Below are positions 7,671-8,469 of a stretch of 8,469 bases of DNA, piece after piece. This stretch comes from Candidatus Auribacterota bacterium (GTDB lineage Bacteria > Auribacterota > Tritonobacteria > UBA1439): the NCBI GenBank assembly GCA_026391995.1, contig JAPLCY010000323.1, forward strand, positions 1 to 8,469, written 5' to 3'. Numbering within the stretch: position 1 is the stretch's first letter; the number at the start of each line of letters is the position of its first letter. A program made the position numbers and the translations under genes. Below the pieces are notes generated by a model. That model had not been told where the DNA came from, made no database searches, and saw nothing but the letters and a program-made list of their open reading frames with translations.

Positions 7671-7700
7671 GGGGGAGAAGGGCATCAGCCCTTCGCCCCC
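7671..7700. promoter_or_regulatory. Strong hairpin spanning the trm112 stop
   Basis: Arms 7671-7683 (gggggagaagggc) and 7688-7700 (gcccttcgccccc) pair over 13 positions with a single A/G mismatch, around a 4-base loop. The trm112 stop codon (7685-7687) lies in the loop. On the transcribed minus strand no U-run follows, so it is not a standard intrinsic terminator. It may slow or partly stop transcription, protect an mRNA end, or affect translation of the downstream glycosyltransferase, which lacks a clear ribosome site. The function is inferred. Confidence 0.55.
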
Positions 7701-7855
7701 GGCATTTCGGCCTCGTCGATCAGCATGACGGGGATGCCGTCGCGGATCGGGTAACGGCGCCCGCACTTCGTGCAGACGATCCTCTCCCCCTCCAGCCTGA
7801 TGTCCGCCTTGCACGCGGGGCAGGCCAGTATATCGAGCAGCTCTTTGTCTATCAT
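7685..7855 (-). CDS. Trm112 family protein (YcaR/UPF0434-like)
   Basis: This is a 56-residue zinc-binding protein, MIDKELLDILACPACK onward. It has the two knuckles CPAC (12-15) and CTKC (28-31), then the family signature GRRYPIRDGIPVMLIDEAE. Length and motif order match the bacterial Trm112 family. In eukaryotes and archaea Trm112 activates methyltransferases; the bacterial members have no settled role, although E. coli ycaR lies among envelope genes between lpxK and kdsB. The frame can be extended to a GTG at 7873, but that would place the perfect AGGAGG inside the coding sequence; the ATG at 7855 sits 6 bases after AGGAGG and gives the normal N-terminus. It may be the first gene of the polysaccharide operon here. 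Whether it takes part in glycan synthesis is unknown. Confidence 0.9.
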   Translation of the reverse strand: MIDKELLDILACPACKADIRLEGERIVCTKCGRRYPIRDGIPVMLIDEAEMPGAKG

Positions 7856-7861
7856 CGTGTT

Positions 7862-7867
7862 CCTCCT
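7862..7867 (-). promoter_or_regulatory. Ribosome binding site of trm112
   Basis: A perfect AGGAGG lies 6 bases before ATG 7855. It decides the start: the upstream in-frame GTG at 7873 is ruled out because the site would lie inside its coding sequence. It is the clearest ribosome site in the window. Confidence 0.85.
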
Positions 7868-7873
7868 GTTCAC

Positions 7874-7902
7874 TTAATATCTACACAGTTCAAGCGGTTC
7901 AA
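7874..7902 (-). promoter_or_regulatory. Possible sigma-70-type promoter for trm112
   Basis: On the minus strand TTGAAC (7897-7902) is followed after exactly 17 bases by TATTAA (7874-7879). The -35 matches TTGACA at four or five positions and the -10 matches TATAAT at four. The predicted RNA start would fall just before AGGAGG, leaving a very short leader. It is a reasonable place for an operon promoter because the RadC-derived frame ends here, but the match could be chance. Confidence 0.3.
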
Positions 7903-8469
7903 TCCGCGAGACGATTATGTGCTCCCCCCCACCCTGACCCTCCCCCTTCAGGAGGGGGTGGGGAAAAAATAATGCGCCCGCCCATCGAGCCCGCCCTGCG
8001 CTGCCTTCGACTGTATACTTTCATCCTTGGGCTGTTTTCCCATCCGCGGCAATCTACGATCCGCCGCGGATACACCGCCGCCCGGTCAACCGTGCCCTCG
8101 TGTACGACCTCGTGATCAATCACCTCGTTTTTTACATTGAGAAAGATCGCCATGAACTGTTCGCGCGGGGCGCCCGCGAGCTTGATCTTCGCGAAATCAA
8201 CGACCGCTTTCGGCGAGGAGAGGAGGTCCCGGCGGCGCATACGCTCCGCCATGTACGCCACACAGAGCTCCTTCACCAGCGGGATGAGCGGCGCCGATCG
8301 CGGGCCGATCCCGGCGACCGCCTGGAGCTCCTCGACGCCCGCGTCCATGACGCCTGAGAGGCTGCCAAACCGGGCGATGAGCGCCTTCGCGATCGATTTC
8401 ACATCCCTACGCGGTATCGCGTAGGTGAGAAGCAGCTCCAGTGACTCATAGTCGCCGAACCCCCGTGTC
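7899..8469 (-). CDS. radC: RadC family protein, start off the window and C-terminus replaced
   Basis: The frame is open from the right edge and reads FGDYESLELLLTYAIPRRD, then SIAKALIARFGSLSGVMDAG, VEELQAVAGIGPRSAPLIP (helix-hairpin-helix), and the beginning of the JAB/MPN domain (EQFMAIFLNVKNEVIDHEVV, HEGTVDRAAVYPRRI). This is typical RadC/UPF0758. Homology stops near base 8055, just before the part that should carry the metal-binding HxHPSG and PSxxD motifs. The remaining 50 or so residues are unrelated: DCRGWENSPRM, a basic stretch, then SPPPPEGGGSGWGG encoded by the palindromic repeat. I looked for the lost part in the other two frames downstream and did not find it, so this is not a simple frameshift. 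The product would lack the putative metalloprotease site. It is probably a pseudogene, or an edge of a rearrangement. The biological role of RadC is itself unsettled. Confidence 0.8.
   Translation of the reverse strand, partial: TRGFGDYESLELLLTYAIPRRDVKSIAKALIARFGSLSGVMDAGVEELQAVAGIGPRSAPLIPLVKELCVAYMAERMRRRDLLSSPKAVVDFAKIKLAGAPREQFMAIFLNVKNEVIDHEVVHEGTVDRAAVYPRRIVDCRGWENSPRMKVYSRRQRRAGSMGGRIIFSPPPPEGGGSGWGGAHNRLAD
7924..7963. repeat. GC-rich palindromic repeat, copy 2
   Basis: The plus strand has CCC-T-CCCCCT (7938-7947), a 5-base loop and AGGGGG-T-GGG (7953-7962), a 9-pair stem with one T/T mismatch, flanked by a further CCCCCCCACCC on the left and an A-run (7964-7969) on the right. Read on the minus strand it encodes the SPPPPEGGG tail of the RadC frame. 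It is related to the copy at 2248-2272. The A-run on the plus strand (a T-run preceding the hairpin on the minus strand) is in the wrong place for a terminator on either strand. Confidence 0.7.
8042..8071. repeat. Perfect 9-bp inverted repeat at the RadC breakpoint
   Basis: ATCCGCGGC (8042-8050) and GCCGCGGAT (8063-8071) are exact reverse complements separated by 12 bases. The point at which RadC homology ends (about 8055) falls inside the loop. The left arm is not part of recognisable RadC sequence; the right arm encodes the conserved YPRR region. Confidence 0.7.

Noticed and set aside
6423..7754. Plus-strand open frame of 443 codons opposite the glycosyltransferase
   Set aside because: It is rich in Arg, Pro and His with no domain pattern and lies exactly antisense to a gene with complete GT4 motifs. 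Long antisense frames are expected at this GC content.
7856..7873. GTG start for trm112 giving 62 residues
   Set aside because: It would put the AGGAGG ribosome site inside the coding sequence; ATG 7855 gives the family's normal start.
7938..7970. Rho-independent terminator at the palindromic repeat
   Set aside because: The stem is followed by A residues on the plus strand and the T-run lies before the stem on the minus strand, so neither strand has the needed hairpin then T-run order.
1..8469. CRISPR array, tRNA/rRNA, insertion sequence or defence system
   Set aside because: I saw no regularly spaced direct repeats, no tRNA-like cloverleaf, no transposase motifs and no defence-gene domains on either strand.

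Overview
The window reads as GC-rich bacterial chromosome holding part of a surface-polysaccharide (O-antigen or exopolysaccharide-type) locus. Nothing in it fixes the phylum. The undecaprenyl-phosphate sugar transferase, the ligase/polymerase with fused TPRs and the sugar-locus asparagine synthase fit a bacterium making a lipid-linked glycan, probably a Gram-negative or PVC-like uncultured lineage; that is inference. Almost all coding capacity is on the minus strand.

Layout, right to left in the direction of transcription: a RadC-type gene enters from the right edge and loses its family homology near 8055, at a perfect 9-bp palindrome; the rest of its frame is unrelated and ends in a dispersed GC-rich palindromic repeat. 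A possible promoter and a strong AGGAGG site then lead into a small Trm112-family zinc protein (7685-7855). A hairpin with the trm112 stop codon in its loop separates it from a family-4 glycosyltransferase (6480-7646). Next is an asparagine synthase (AsnB-type) gene that appears broken: its true start (residues MCGICGII...) lies at 6449, but about 70 codons of the glutaminase domain are missing and the rest (4771-6366) is in another frame. Two bases after its stop a second family-4 glycosyltransferase starts at a GTG (3578-4768). An 80-bp gap leads to a WecA/TagO-like undecaprenyl-phosphate sugar-1-phosphate transferase (2332-3498), then, after 27 bp, an O-antigen ligase/polymerase-like membrane protein with C-terminal TPRs (229-2304). 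At the far left the last 43 codons of an inositol-monophosphatase-family gene run on the plus strand and converge on the ligase.

Taken together, the WecA-like enzyme would start a glycan on undecaprenyl phosphate, the two GT4 enzymes would extend it, the asparagine synthase (if intact in the organism) would amidate a sugar acid, and the Wzy/WaaL-type protein would polymerise or transfer the product. No flippase, exosortase or length regulator is visible here.

I found no RNA gene, CRISPR array, insertion sequence or clearly new system. The observations most worth checking are the internal deletion in asnB, the RadC truncation at a palindrome, and the repeat that has been read into two proteins.
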